From NCBI RefSeq assembly GCF_001273835.1, contig NZ_JHEI01000144.1, forward strand, positions 1 through 64,000: a stretch of DNA of 64,000 nt, in the 5' to 3' direction. The stretch is from Leucobacter celer subsp. astrifaciens. GTDB lineage: Bacteria; Actinomycetota; Actinomycetes; Actinomycetales; Microbacteriaceae. Below, piece after piece: positions 1 to 7,287 of this stretch; position 1 is the stretch's first letter, and each line of letters opens with the position of its first letter. The position numbers and the translations under genes were made by a program. The notes under the pieces are model-generated. The model made no database searches. It was not told the origin of the DNA and saw only the letters and a program-made list of their open reading frames with translations.

Positions 1-2
1 CG

Positions 3-704
3 AATGCGGGTGCTTCGGCGACCGCGGCTGCGACGGCTGCGGCCGATCCTGATGGTGATCCCGCGGCGAAGGCTGCGGCGAAGGCTGCGGCGCGTCCCGA
101 TGCGGAGTCGGCGGCGTCGGCTGCCGCTGACCCGAACGCTGAGGCTGCGGCTGAGGCTGCGGCCGACCCTGCGGCGTCTTCGTCGGCGTCTGCGGATGCG
201 ACGTCTGATCCGAACGCCGAGGCTGCTGCGGCTGCTCAGGCCGCCGCGACTGCTCAGGCTGCTGCGGCTGCTCAGGCCGCCGCGACTGCGAACGCATCGG
301 CGGGCGCTGAGAGTGATTCGAACGCCAACGCAGCTCAGACCGCTTCCGCTTCGGCGAAGGCGAGCGCTGACGCCGATCCCGCGGCGAAGGCTGCGGCGAA
401 GGCTGCGGCGCGTCCCGATGCGGAGTCGGCGGCATCGGCTGCGGCGGATGTGAGTGCGGAGGCTGCGGCGAAGGCTGCTGCCGACGAGCAGGCCTCGGCC
501 AACGCGTCGGCCGACATCTCCAGCGGAGCCAACTCGTCCGCCGAAGGGAAGGCAGCGGGAGCACTCGCGGTGACCGGATCCGGCAGCAGCGGCCTCTGGG
601 CTGCTATCGCTGCGGCGATCGTCGCCCTCGCGGGTGGTTCGGTGCTCTTCCTGAAGCGCCGTCGTTCCGAGAACCCGGTGATCACCGCGGAATCCTCGGA
701 GTGA
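3..704 (+). CDS. C-terminal part of an alanine-rich, sortase-anchored surface protein (5' end outside the window)
   Basis: The reading frame is open from base 3 to the TGA at 702-704, so the start lies upstream. About 185 residues are low-complexity Ala/Asp/Ser/Asn/Glu, with recurring AAKAAAKAAARPDAES blocks. The end is a classic wall-sorting signal: LAVTG, a hydrophobic stretch of about 20 residues, then KRRR and a short acidic tail. LAVTG fits LAXTG, the motif known for class E sortases of high-GC Gram-positives; no sortase gene is in the window. The Ala-rich part probably forms a stalk through the wall. The N-terminal functional domain is not visible, so the role is unknown. Confidence 0.85.
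   Translation, partial: NAGASATAAATAAADPDGDPAAKAAAKAAARPDAESAASAAADPNAEAAAEAAADPAASSSASADATSDPNAEAAAAAQAAATAQAAAAAQAAATANASAGAESDSNANAAQTASASAKASADADPAAKAAAKAAARPDAESAASAAADVSAEAAAKAAADEQASANASADISSGANSSAEGKAAGALAVTGSGSSGLWAAIAAAIVALAGGSVLFLKRRRSENPVITAESSE
57..122 (+). repeat. Direct repeat inside the Ala-rich stalk; second copy at 375-440
   Basis: The 66 bases at 57-122 recur at 375-440 with two differences, one at the sixth codon from the end and one at the last base. The unit encodes DPAAKAAAKAAARPDAES followed by Ala/Ser. The 318-base offset is a multiple of three, so the copies are in frame. The near identity suggests recent duplication or gene conversion, and the stalk length may vary between strains. 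Confidence 0.8.
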
Positions 705-751
705 TCGCTCGGGTGGGCACCCCACCAGGGTAGGCGCCCACTTGTGACCGC

Positions 752-787
752 GTGCGGTCCTCCGTCCTGCAAGACGGAGGACCGCAC
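752..787 (+). terminator. Perfect 15-bp hairpin terminator after the surface protein gene
   Basis: Bases 752-766 pair perfectly with 773-787 around a 6-base loop, 48 bases past the stop codon, followed by GTACGCCGTTTTC. It separates the surface protein from the 826-6292 operon. Confidence 0.75.
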
Positions 788-825
788 GTACGCCGTTTTC
801 CTACCAGCTGAATCGAGTCGGGCCC

Positions 826-1746
826 ATGACCGTTACAGATATCTCTCCGTCACCGCAACTCATCGCCAACGTTGACGCGGACTCTCCAGGCGAGAGCGAG
901 CAGAACGACACAACTGCAGCGCTCGGGCGGGGCGCACCGCCGGTTCTTCGCAAGCGGCCGATCGTCGTCAAGGTCTTTGCAGTGCTGGCGGTGGTGTTGA
1001 CCGCCTGGCACGTATTCGCGTCGTTCCTGTGGATTTTCCCGCCTTCGCCCCTTCGGCAGCTCGCGCCGACAGGTGCTCTGTCGTCCTACATGCTGCCCAT
1101 GTTCGGGCAGTCGTGGACGGTGTTCGCTCCAGAGCCGATCAATGGCGACTACCACTTCAACGTGCGCGCTGTGATCGCGGGCACTGGCGGAGAAAAGGCC
1201 GAGACGAAGTGGGTCTCCGCGAACGGCGCCGAACTCTCGTCTGTGATCAACAACCTCTTCCCTCCGCGTGCGGGTATCCAAGCGGAAGAACTGGCGTCGG
1301 ACTACATGAATGCGTGGCGCAACTTGAACGGTCGGCAGCGTGACGTGGTTGCAGATGATCTGCTGGGAGAAGAATGGCGGCTCATGCTCACCAATGATCT
1401 CGAGGCTCTGAGCGTTGATGAGACGAGCACCGAGACCGATGCGGTACAGAGCCCGGTCGTCGTCGAGAAGTTTCTCAAGGTCGAAGGGAAAGCCATGGCG
1501 TACGCAACGCAGGTGGCGAAGGCCATGTGGGGCGATGACGTGATCCGCGTGCAGTTCCGCGTCAGCCGCCAGAATGTCGTGCCGTTCGCGGAGCGCAACG
1601 ATCCCGGTGCTGAACGTCCGGAACCGAGCATCGTGCTCCCGGGCTGGCGAGAGCCGCACGTCGTGGAGGGGCAGGACGAAGAAGCATTCGCGCGGGTGTT
1701 CCAGAAACTGTACGAGGGCGACACGGGAGTCAAGGTAAGTCGATGA
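826..1746 (+). CDS. DUF5819-family membrane-anchored protein
   Basis: 306 residues. There is a cytoplasmic N-terminal tail of about 45 residues, one membrane segment near 47-70 with an aromatic end, then a large extracellular part that opens with FGQSWTVFAPEP. That Gln-Ser-Trp-x-x-Phe-Ala-Pro-x-Pro signature is what I recognise as DUF5819. In actinobacteria this family commonly sits directly before an HTTM gene, as here, where the stop overlaps the next start by four bases. The pair resembles the SdpA/SdpB pair of the Bacillus SDP toxin system, in which SdpB is also an HTTM protein and both are needed to mature the toxin; this comparison is an inference. It is the first gene of an apparent five-gene operon, and no promoter motif is convincing. 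Confidence 0.75.
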   Translation: MTVTDISPSPQLIANVDADSPGESEQNDTTAALGRGAPPVLRKRPIVVKVFAVLAVVLTAWHVFASFLWIFPPSPLRQLAPTGALSSYMLPMFGQSWTVFAPEPINGDYHFNVRAVIAGTGGEKAETKWVSANGAELSSVINNLFPPRAGIQAEELASDYMNAWRNLNGRQRDVVADDLLGEEWRLMLTNDLEALSVDETSTETDAVQSPVVVEKFLKVEGKAMAYATQVAKAMWGDDVIRVQFRVSRQNVVPFAERNDPGAERPEPSIVLPGWREPHVVEGQDEEAFARVFQKLYEGDTGVKVSR

Positions 1747-2915
1747 ACGATACAACGAAGACCGTCGGTGAGACCGTTGCAGTGCCGCGCGGTTTCGTCT
1801 TCTTCGGTCGTCTCGTCAGCGCCGTCGCGCACCGTGCGCTGATCGCGATGCTGATTGGTTGGCGCGGCGCGACCTCATGGCTGTTCGACGCGAAACGCGC
1901 CCAGTACGGTCTCGCGGTCACCCGGGTGCTCATGGGGTGCAGCGCACTCGGACTGCTGCTGAGCAACTGGTCGACACGCCTGTACTCATTCGGCGCCGGA
2001 GCCGCATGGAACGGAGAACTCGCGGCACCCGTCACGGACTTCGCCCAGATGTGGGTGTTCAGCTACTTCCCCAGGATCATGGGGAACAATCTGCTCTTCA
2101 CCCTGAGCTACCTCGGCCTCACCGCGCTTGCGGTTCTGGTGATCCTCGGATGGCGGTTCCGGATCGTGGGGCCGGTGTTCTGGGTGATGTGGGTGAGCTT
2201 CATCGAGTCCAACGACATGCTCGGTGATCAGGGCGACAACATGTTCCGGATCGCGTTCCTGCTTCTCCTGCTGACTGATGCGGCGTGCCACTGGTCCCTC
2301 GATTCCCGGCGGCGGGCTCGCAAGCCCTGGTTTGCCGAAGGAGGCGTGCCCAACCAGATCGCCACGGTCATTCACAATCTCGCGCTGGTCGCATTGATCG
2401 CACAGGTGGTCTTCGTATACACCTCCGGCGCGCTCTTCAAAGCCGGAGGCGCGCCGTGGCGGGAGGGGACCGCGGTCTACGATCCCCTCGCCACCCAGCG
2501 CTTCGGCACCTGGCCCGTTCTGGCCGACTTCCTCACTGCGTGGGGTCCCCTGGTGGCGATGTTCACACTCGGGTCGGTGTTCATTCAGGCCGCATTCCCG
2601 TGGATGCTGCTCAACCGCGTCACCAGGATCATCGCACTGTTCGGGATTCTCTCGTTCCACATCGGCATCGCGGTGCTCATGGGATTGCCCTGGTTCTCCC
2701 TCACCATGATCGCCATCGATTCCGTGTTCATCCGGGATCGGAGCTGGCAACGTGTATGCGCGGGGATACGCGGCCTCTGGGTCGGGAGTGCGCGCACGAG
2801 AGTCGGCGCAGGTCTCGGTGAAGGCTCGGATTCGTCCGGTCAACAGCGCCTGGAAGTAACGGTGGAGCCGCCTGCCCTGGAACGCAACGGCTCGGGCGCC
2901 GCTTCGGGAGCGTGA
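1743..2915 (+). CDS. HTTM-domain polytopic membrane protein
   Basis: 390 residues with several hydrophobic segments. The HTTM signature (vitamin-K-dependent gamma-carboxylase-like membrane domain) is visible: an N-terminal AQYGLAVTRVLMGCSAL helix, a FIESNDMLGDQGDN loop followed by FRIAFLLLLLTDAA, and a HNLALVALIAQVVFVY helix leading to an FKAGGAPWREGTAVY loop. HTTM proteins include SdpB. Carboxylase activity is not known for most bacterial members and cannot be claimed here. ATG 1743 overlaps the upstream stop, which implies translational coupling with the DUF5819 protein. The C-terminal 60 residues are a hydrophilic tail rich in Gly, Ser and Glu. Confidence 0.8.
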   Translation: MNDTTKTVGETVAVPRGFVFFGRLVSAVAHRALIAMLIGWRGATSWLFDAKRAQYGLAVTRVLMGCSALGLLLSNWSTRLYSFGAGAAWNGELAAPVTDFAQMWVFSYFPRIMGNNLLFTLSYLGLTALAVLVILGWRFRIVGPVFWVMWVSFIESNDMLGDQGDNMFRIAFLLLLLTDAACHWSLDSRRRARKPWFAEGGVPNQIATVIHNLALVALIAQVVFVYTSGALFKAGGAPWREGTAVYDPLATQRFGTWPVLADFLTAWGPLVAMFTLGSVFIQAAFPWMLLNRVTRIIALFGILSFHIGIAVLMGLPWFSLTMIAIDSVFIRDRSWQRVCAGIRGLWVGSARTRVGAGLGEGSDSSGQQRLEVTVEPPALERNGSGAASGA

Positions 2916-2916
2916 G

Positions 2917-3684
2917 ATGACGGGCGCGCAACCGACGCGATGGCGACTCCTGCTGGGGGCGGCCGTGCTTGTCGCGGCATTGGGGGTTGGGGGCGTCGTG
3001 ACCTGGAACACCCTGCTGAAGCCGTCCGCGCCGAGGTTCTTGACAAGCGACGAGGCAGAGCTCGTCGCGGTGTCCCGCTTCGCAAACTTCTCCGAAGGTG
3101 CACGTGAATTCCAATTCGAGGTGTCGCTCGAGTCGAGGAAGATCGCCGGCAGCGGAGTGTTCGACTACGTGTCAGGTGCGGGTATCGCCAGGCTCGAGGC
3201 TGAGGGGGAGGCGCCGTCGGTGGTCTGGTGGGATTACGATGTGCTTGGTGAGCTCGGCCTGCAGGACGACGACATCGACCTGGCTGAGGCCATCGATGAG
3301 TTCGGAGCGCGGAAGGACTGGCGCTTTCTGGCCCGCGAGGATGCGGTGAGTGGGCCGATCGGGGCCGTGCTCGTGTTCGTAGCCGGGTATGGATTCGATC
3401 GACCCGATAATCCGAAGCTCATCGAGCAGTCCGATGCCGTGTGGTTGGAAGCCACCGAGGTCGGCATCTGGGTGCAGCTCCCCTCGGCTGACGAGGTGCG
3501 TGCAGCGGGATCGGTCCCCGCGCAGAACCCGCTGCTGCCCTCGGTGCGGATCTCCCCCGAGGGGCGAGTGGAAGAAGCCCGCATCGGTCGCTCCGAGAAC
3601 AGTTCTTCGACGATCCGGTACGGGGCTTCGAGCACGCTGAGGGTACCCCGTCCGGCGCCGGCTGAAGGAGGCGAAGCGAAGTGA
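2917..3684 (+). CDS. Exported or membrane-anchored protein of unknown function
   Basis: 255 residues. An N-terminal membrane helix near 12-30 is followed by an extracytoplasmic domain with beta-strand character (EFQFEVSLESRKIAG, YVSGAGIARLEAEGEAPSVV). That resembles a lipoprotein-like beta-sheet fold, but I do not recognise the family. It starts one base after the HTTM stop, and its own stop overlaps the start of the DyP gene (GTGA). Its place between the DUF5819/HTTM pair and the peroxidase makes it a candidate substrate or partner of the membrane pair. There is no Cys lipobox and no sorting signal. Confidence 0.6.
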   Translation: MTGAQPTRWRLLLGAAVLVAALGVGGVVTWNTLLKPSAPRFLTSDEAELVAVSRFANFSEGAREFQFEVSLESRKIAGSGVFDYVSGAGIARLEAEGEAPSVVWWDYDVLGELGLQDDDIDLAEAIDEFGARKDWRFLAREDAVSGPIGAVLVFVAGYGFDRPDNPKLIEQSDAVWLEATEVGIWVQLPSADEVRAAGSVPAQNPLLPSVRISPEGRVEEARIGRSENSSSTIRYGASSTLRVPRPAPAEGGEAK

Positions 3685-4871
3685 CGGGATCCGAATCGAG
3701 TCCGGCCCTCAGCCGCCGGACAGTGCTCGGTGCGCTCGGTGGCGGTGCGCTCGGCGGTGCAGCACTCGGGGCAGCCGCAGCGCGGGCGCTGGAGCGGGAC
3801 GTCTCTTCTCCGCTGGCGTCGCCCACCGAAAACTCCGGTGGTTCGGAGCCGCCCGGAGCCGCAGCCCGCGTCGAGTGCGCGGGGGCGTCCCAGGCAGGTG
3901 TGGACCGTCCCTGGGCGCCACAGCGTCATGCCCTGCTGCTCGTGCTCGGGTGGGAAAGCCAGGAGCCCGCTCCGGAACTCGCGGCTCTGGGAGAGCGAAT
4001 CCTCGAGCTTACCGGCTCCGGCGCCGGAAATCCTATCCTGCCTGATGGTGCTGGCGATCTGACTGTCACGGTCGGACTCGGCCCCGAACTGGTGAGGATC
4101 TACGGAGCGTCGCTGCCCGGAGGTGAGCCTCTGCCCCTGTTCCGAGACGACGAGAGGATCGAGCCGCAACGACTCGGCGGAGACCTGATGCTGCTGATCG
4201 CGGCCGATGATCCCGGTGCTCTCGACCCTGTGGCAGACGCCTTGCGCGTAACGATCCCCGGGGCCGAGTTGCGCTGGAAGCAGCGGGGTGCGCGGTCGCC
4301 CTCGGACGGACCCCGGGCTCGGAACCCCCTCGGGTTCCATGACGGTGTCATCGTGCCGCACGGTGAGGACGAGCTCACCGAGAACGTGTGGTTCGGGCCG
4401 CGGGATGCACGCGCCACCATCTGCGTGATTCGACGTTTCCGGCTCGATCGTCAGGGGTTTGCCGCTCTGCCGCTTCCTGACCGTGAGCGTGCGATCGGAC
4501 GGGATCTCTCGGGGGTTCCGCTCACGGGCGGAGATCCCTTCGCGGAGGGAGACCTGCAGGCGAAGACCCCCGAGGGAGAATTCGTGATCCCAGCGCGATC
4601 TCATCTGCGAGCGGCCCATCCCTCTTTCACGGGGAGTCGTTTGATGCTGCGCCGGAGCTACGCGTATGACGACGGTGCTGATGATGCGGGCCTGCTGTTC
4701 ATCTCCTACCAGCGGGACCTGCGGAGTTACGTGGAGACGCAACGACGCATGGACGAGGTCGGTGATGAACTCATGAGCTTCGCTCGTGCCACCGCGAGTG
4801 CGACGTTCTTGGTCTTGCCGGGATTCACGCAACGCCGGCCGTTGGGGAAGACGCTCCATGCCGACGAGTGA
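3681..4871 (+). CDS. Tat-exported DyP-type heme peroxidase
   Basis: 396 residues. GTG 3681 is preceded by GAAGGAGG. The N-terminus has a Tat-like signal (SRRTVLG followed by a Gly/Ala-rich hydrophobic stretch). DyP hallmarks are present: a GXXDG motif (GFHDG, residues 218-222) for heme-pocket and peroxide chemistry, SHLRAAHP (308-315) with the conserved His, and RRSYAYDDG...AGLLFISYQRD near the end. Members of the EfeB/DyP family oxidise dyes, phenols or porphyrins with H2O2 outside the membrane. No EfeU or EfeO partner is nearby. The position in an operon with HTTM and beta-helix proteins is unusual, so the substrate may be one of those neighbours or a cell-surface polymer. Confidence 0.85.
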   Translation: MTGSESSPALSRRTVLGALGGGALGGAALGAAAARALERDVSSPLASPTENSGGSEPPGAAARVECAGASQAGVDRPWAPQRHALLLVLGWESQEPAPELAALGERILELTGSGAGNPILPDGAGDLTVTVGLGPELVRIYGASLPGGEPLPLFRDDERIEPQRLGGDLMLLIAADDPGALDPVADALRVTIPGAELRWKQRGARSPSDGPRARNPLGFHDGVIVPHGEDELTENVWFGPRDARATICVIRRFRLDRQGFAALPLPDRERAIGRDLSGVPLTGGDPFAEGDLQAKTPEGEFVIPARSHLRAAHPSFTGSRLMLRRSYAYDDGADDAGLLFISYQRDLRSYVETQRRMDEVGDELMSFARATASATFLVLPGFTQRRPLGKTLHADE

Positions 4872-5031
4872 CCCGAGCGACGCGAGTGATGCGGCTGCGC
4901 GGAGTTCGTCCGGTGATACGGGTGGAGAGCGCGGGGAATCCTCCGGTGTTGCGGTGCTCACCCGACGCTGCAACGGTGCAGTGCGGCCGACACTGCAGAA
5001 GCAATTGAGGGATGAAGGAAAAGATGACTGA
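4858..5031 (+). CDS. Possible small ORF overlapping the peroxidase end (doubtful)
   Basis: ATG 4858 lies inside the last codons of the DyP gene in another frame and opens 57 codons of Ser/Asp/Gly/Arg-rich sequence, ending at 5031. There is no clear ribosome binding site, domain or hydrophobic segment. It fills most of the 150-base gap before the next gene, which is why it is listed. It may simply be spacer. Confidence 0.15.
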   Translation: MPTSDPSDASDAAARSSSGDTGGERGESSGVAVLTRRCNGAVRPTLQKQLRDEGKDD

Positions 5032-6292
5032 TATGCGAGGAAGCAAATTGAAGCGGGGTGTGCCGGCCGCGGTGCTGATGCTGATCTCGAGCGCGGTGCT
5101 GGGCCTTGTCTCCTGTGCCGCGCCACCGACGCAGGATGTGGTGCGGGTGCCGGAGGAAGCGGCGACCATCTCGGAAGCGATGGAACTCGTGGCCGAGGGT
5201 GGACTCGTGCTGGTGGCTCCGGGGACCTATCATGAGGAGGTCCTCATCAAGAAGAACGGTGTGACGCTGCGGGGCGAGGACCGCAACGAGGTGATCATCG
5301 ACGGGGAAGGTCGCCGCCCTTACGGGGTCGTGGGCGTCGCGTCCGGGATCACGGTCGAGAACCTCACCGTCACGCGCGCCACCTTCTACGGGGTGCTCGT
5401 GACGGGAATGTTCACCGAAGAGGGAGGCCCCTCCGCGCGCGAGAACGCCGGCTACACGACCTTGGACCCGGAGGAGTTCCCGCCTCTGCAGCGTTTCCTG
5501 GTCGATCACGTCACCGCGACGAATAACGGGCTGTACGGCATCTACGCGTTCAACGCGCAGAACGGCGTGATCCGGGACTCCTACGCCTCGGGGTCCGCGG
5601 ACAGCGGGATCTACGTCGGTCAGTGCCGCGAATGCGGGATCCTCGTGGAAGGCAATACCGCTGAGAACAATGCGGTGGGATTCGAGAACGCGAACGCATC
5701 GGACAGTGTGTGGATCGTGTCCAACGACTTCAGCAGGAACCGTATCGGCATGACGTTCCTCTCGAACTATCAAGAAGCCTTCGCCCCGCAGGAGGCCAAC
5801 TGGATCGCTGGGAACACGATCTCCGATAACATCTCAGATCGATCGCCGTCCCATGCGCAGGGCGGGTGGGGGATCGGGGTCGGTCTCAGCGGGGCGAGTG
5901 AGAACGTCTTCGAACGCAACGTCATCACAGGCAACCCGGTGGCCGGGATCAGCCTCTCCAGCGCAGAGGACATCGCCTCGTCGGACAACCGTTTCACTGC
6001 GAATAACTTCGAGGAGAACGGTGTCGACCTGCTCAATGCGTCGAGCCGGCGTGCAGCCGCACACGGCAATTGCGTCGATGGTGAGGTGACCACGCTCCCG
6101 GCCGCGCTGCTGCTCGACTGCTCCCGCGCGCAGCCGAGCACCGAGGGGGAGGAGTCCAGGCCGGAGCCGCCGCCGGGGATGAGCTACCTCGAGGTGCCTC
6201 TCCCTCCAGAGCAGGAGAGTCTGCGTGCGACTGACTCGGTGCCGCCGGCGCTGCCGAACACTGTCGATCGTCCTCGTCTGGCCTCTATCTGA
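5024..6292 (+). CDS. Secreted right-handed beta-helix lipoprotein
   Basis: About 422 residues from ATG 5024, chosen because AAGGA lies five bases upstream; ATGs at 5012 and 5033 are alternatives. A signal peptide ends in the lipobox LVSC, so it should be a lipoprotein. The body carries an N-terminal 'ATISEAMELVAEGGLVLVAPGTY' type entry typical of NosD/pectate-lyase-like beta helices, cut here to its key part APGTYHEEVLIKKNGVTLRG. It then has repeated N-x-(I/V)-x-x-N coils through residue 350. The C-terminal 60 residues are Pro-rich. Beta helices of this kind bind or cleave polysaccharides; no catalytic set can be named. Last gene of the operon that starts at 826. Confidence 0.75.
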   Translation: MTDMRGSKLKRGVPAAVLMLISSAVLGLVSCAAPPTQDVVRVPEEAATISEAMELVAEGGLVLVAPGTYHEEVLIKKNGVTLRGEDRNEVIIDGEGRRPYGVVGVASGITVENLTVTRATFYGVLVTGMFTEEGGPSARENAGYTTLDPEEFPPLQRFLVDHVTATNNGLYGIYAFNAQNGVIRDSYASGSADSGIYVGQCRECGILVEGNTAENNAVGFENANASDSVWIVSNDFSRNRIGMTFLSNYQEAFAPQEANWIAGNTISDNISDRSPSHAQGGWGIGVGLSGASENVFERNVITGNPVAGISLSSAEDIASSDNRFTANNFEENGVDLLNASSRRAAAHGNCVDGEVTTLPAALLLDCSRAQPSTEGEESRPEPPPGMSYLEVPLPPEQESLRATDSVPPALPNTVDRPRLASI

Positions 6293-6734
6293 ATTGGACG
6301 GGTGAGGGTTCCGGCCGGGTTTTCTGTCAACCGGTCGGTGGCAGAAGGGTCTCGGTCTCAGCGTCGTGCGCCTGCTCAAGCGCGAACGGGGCTCGTATTT
6401 CCAGTTCCCCGTGGAGGCACTCATGGTTCCACCGCCACACCCGCTCGCGCGCTGCCGACACTCGGGGCCGTATGTGCTGGGCATGATGGTTCCATCCTTG
6501 TAGAAAGATCGGAACTCGAACCAGGCCGATTCAGTCACACCCCAGCTCGGCCTATTCCTCTCCTGACATGTTCGCCGTGGGTTCGTCGCTCGCTCCGTCT
6601 TGCATCCTGAGCGCGGTCCCGACGAGCCGGATCTTGGGATCGACTGAAAGTCGCGTGAATATTCTTCGATCCGTGCGTCATGAATCCCAGATCTCGGGGA
6701 GTTAATAAGTGATCCCGCCTCTCGACCATTCCAC
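6293..6734. other. Non-coding stretch, no supported gene
   Basis: About 440 bases without a reading frame that has a start, ribosome binding site and plausible protein. A Ser/Arg-rich frame on the plus strand and one on the minus strand both look like noise. The segment may be decayed coding DNA, but I cannot identify a parent gene. Confidence 0.4.
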
Positions 6735-6830
6735 ACGAACTATAAAAAGAATACTCCTTATTCTTTAATATGTTATTCTATTGAATGGGTTGGGAAACGC
6801 AAAGGAGTTGCTTTTTCAACCCATTGCTGT
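6735..6830 (+). promoter_or_regulatory. AT-rich leader with two inverted repeats before the micro-lipoproteins
   Basis: In a GC-rich genome this stretch is strikingly AT-rich. Bases 6746-6753 (AAAGAATA) pair perfectly with 6759-6766 across a 5-base loop. Bases 6784-6792 (AATGGGTTG) pair perfectly with 6817-6825 across a 24-base loop that contains an AAAGGAG sequence at 6801-6807. It lies 77 bases before the first micro-lipoprotein start. It could hold the promoter, an operator or a folded 5' leader. Confidence 0.45.
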
Positions 6831-6901
6831 TTTCTGACCCGCAGATTATGCACATTGCGTCGAGCGGGGCGAACTCGCTCGCATAGAAAGGAACAGCACT
6901 C

Positions 6902-7021
6902 ATGAAGAAGTTCACTCGATCGGTACGCGGACGAATCTTCCTCGCCGTATCTGCGGTCGCCGTCTCAACGGTGACGCTCACTGCCTGCGGTGGGTCCGCG
7001 ACCGTCGGAGCTACCTGGTAG
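6902..7021 (+). CDS. Micro-lipoprotein 1 (39 residues)
   Basis: ATG 6902 follows AAAGGA at 6887-6892. The product begins MKKFTRSVRGR, has a hydrophobic stretch, and ends in the lipobox LTAC. After signal peptidase II cleavage it would leave only CGGSATVGATW, an 11-residue lipidated peptide. It is clearly paralogous to the next gene: same basic N-terminus (MKxFTRS...GR), same LT(A/G)CG lipobox, same T-(V/L)-G-x-(T/S)-W end. No function is known to me. Bacterial lipoprotein signal peptides and short lipopeptides can act as pheromones or accessory subunits. Here the neighbour is an RND transporter. Confidence 0.8.
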   Translation: MKKFTRSVRGRIFLAVSAVAVSTVTLTACGGSATVGATW

Positions 7022-7099
7022 TCGTCCCACTCTGGAATCACTGGTGTCTGACAAGGCGATGAGCCGCAGTCAGTCGACAGTTCAGTCAAAGGAGATCAC

Positions 7100-7213
7100 A
7101 TGAAAGCGTTCACCAGGTCATTTGCCGGCCGAGTTGCGTTTGTCGCTTCCGGAGCGGCGTTGATGGCGGTAGCGCTGACCGGTTGCGGCGTCACCCTAGG
7201 CGTCAGCTGGTAA
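7100..7213 (+). CDS. Micro-lipoprotein 2 (37 residues)
   Basis: ATG 7100 follows a strong AAAGGAG at 7088-7094. The product begins MKAFTRSFAGR and ends in lipobox LTGC. The predicted mature form is only CGVTLGVSW, nine residues with a terminal Trp. It is 78 bases after micro-lipoprotein 1 and 74 bases before the RND gene, all on one strand. The shared ends and different signal-peptide cores indicate an old duplication in which the lipobox and the Trp terminus were conserved. Confidence 0.8.
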   Translation: MKAFTRSFAGRVAFVASGAALMAVALTGCGVTLGVSW

Positions 7214-7287
7214 GCACACCCCGAGGGTGCGCGGTCGCAGCTTGTGCGGCCGCGTACTCCTGGCCACGTGAAGAGAAGAGGGAACGA

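Noticed and set aside
4..453. Arg/Leu-rich 149-residue frame at the left edge
   Set aside because: It is the wrong frame of the GCG/GCT-rich Ala stalk. The true frame gives Ala-rich protein continuous with the sorting signal.
6302..6610. 102-residue Ser/Arg-rich frame after the beta-helix gene
   Set aside because: No start signal, no domain, GC-shadow composition.
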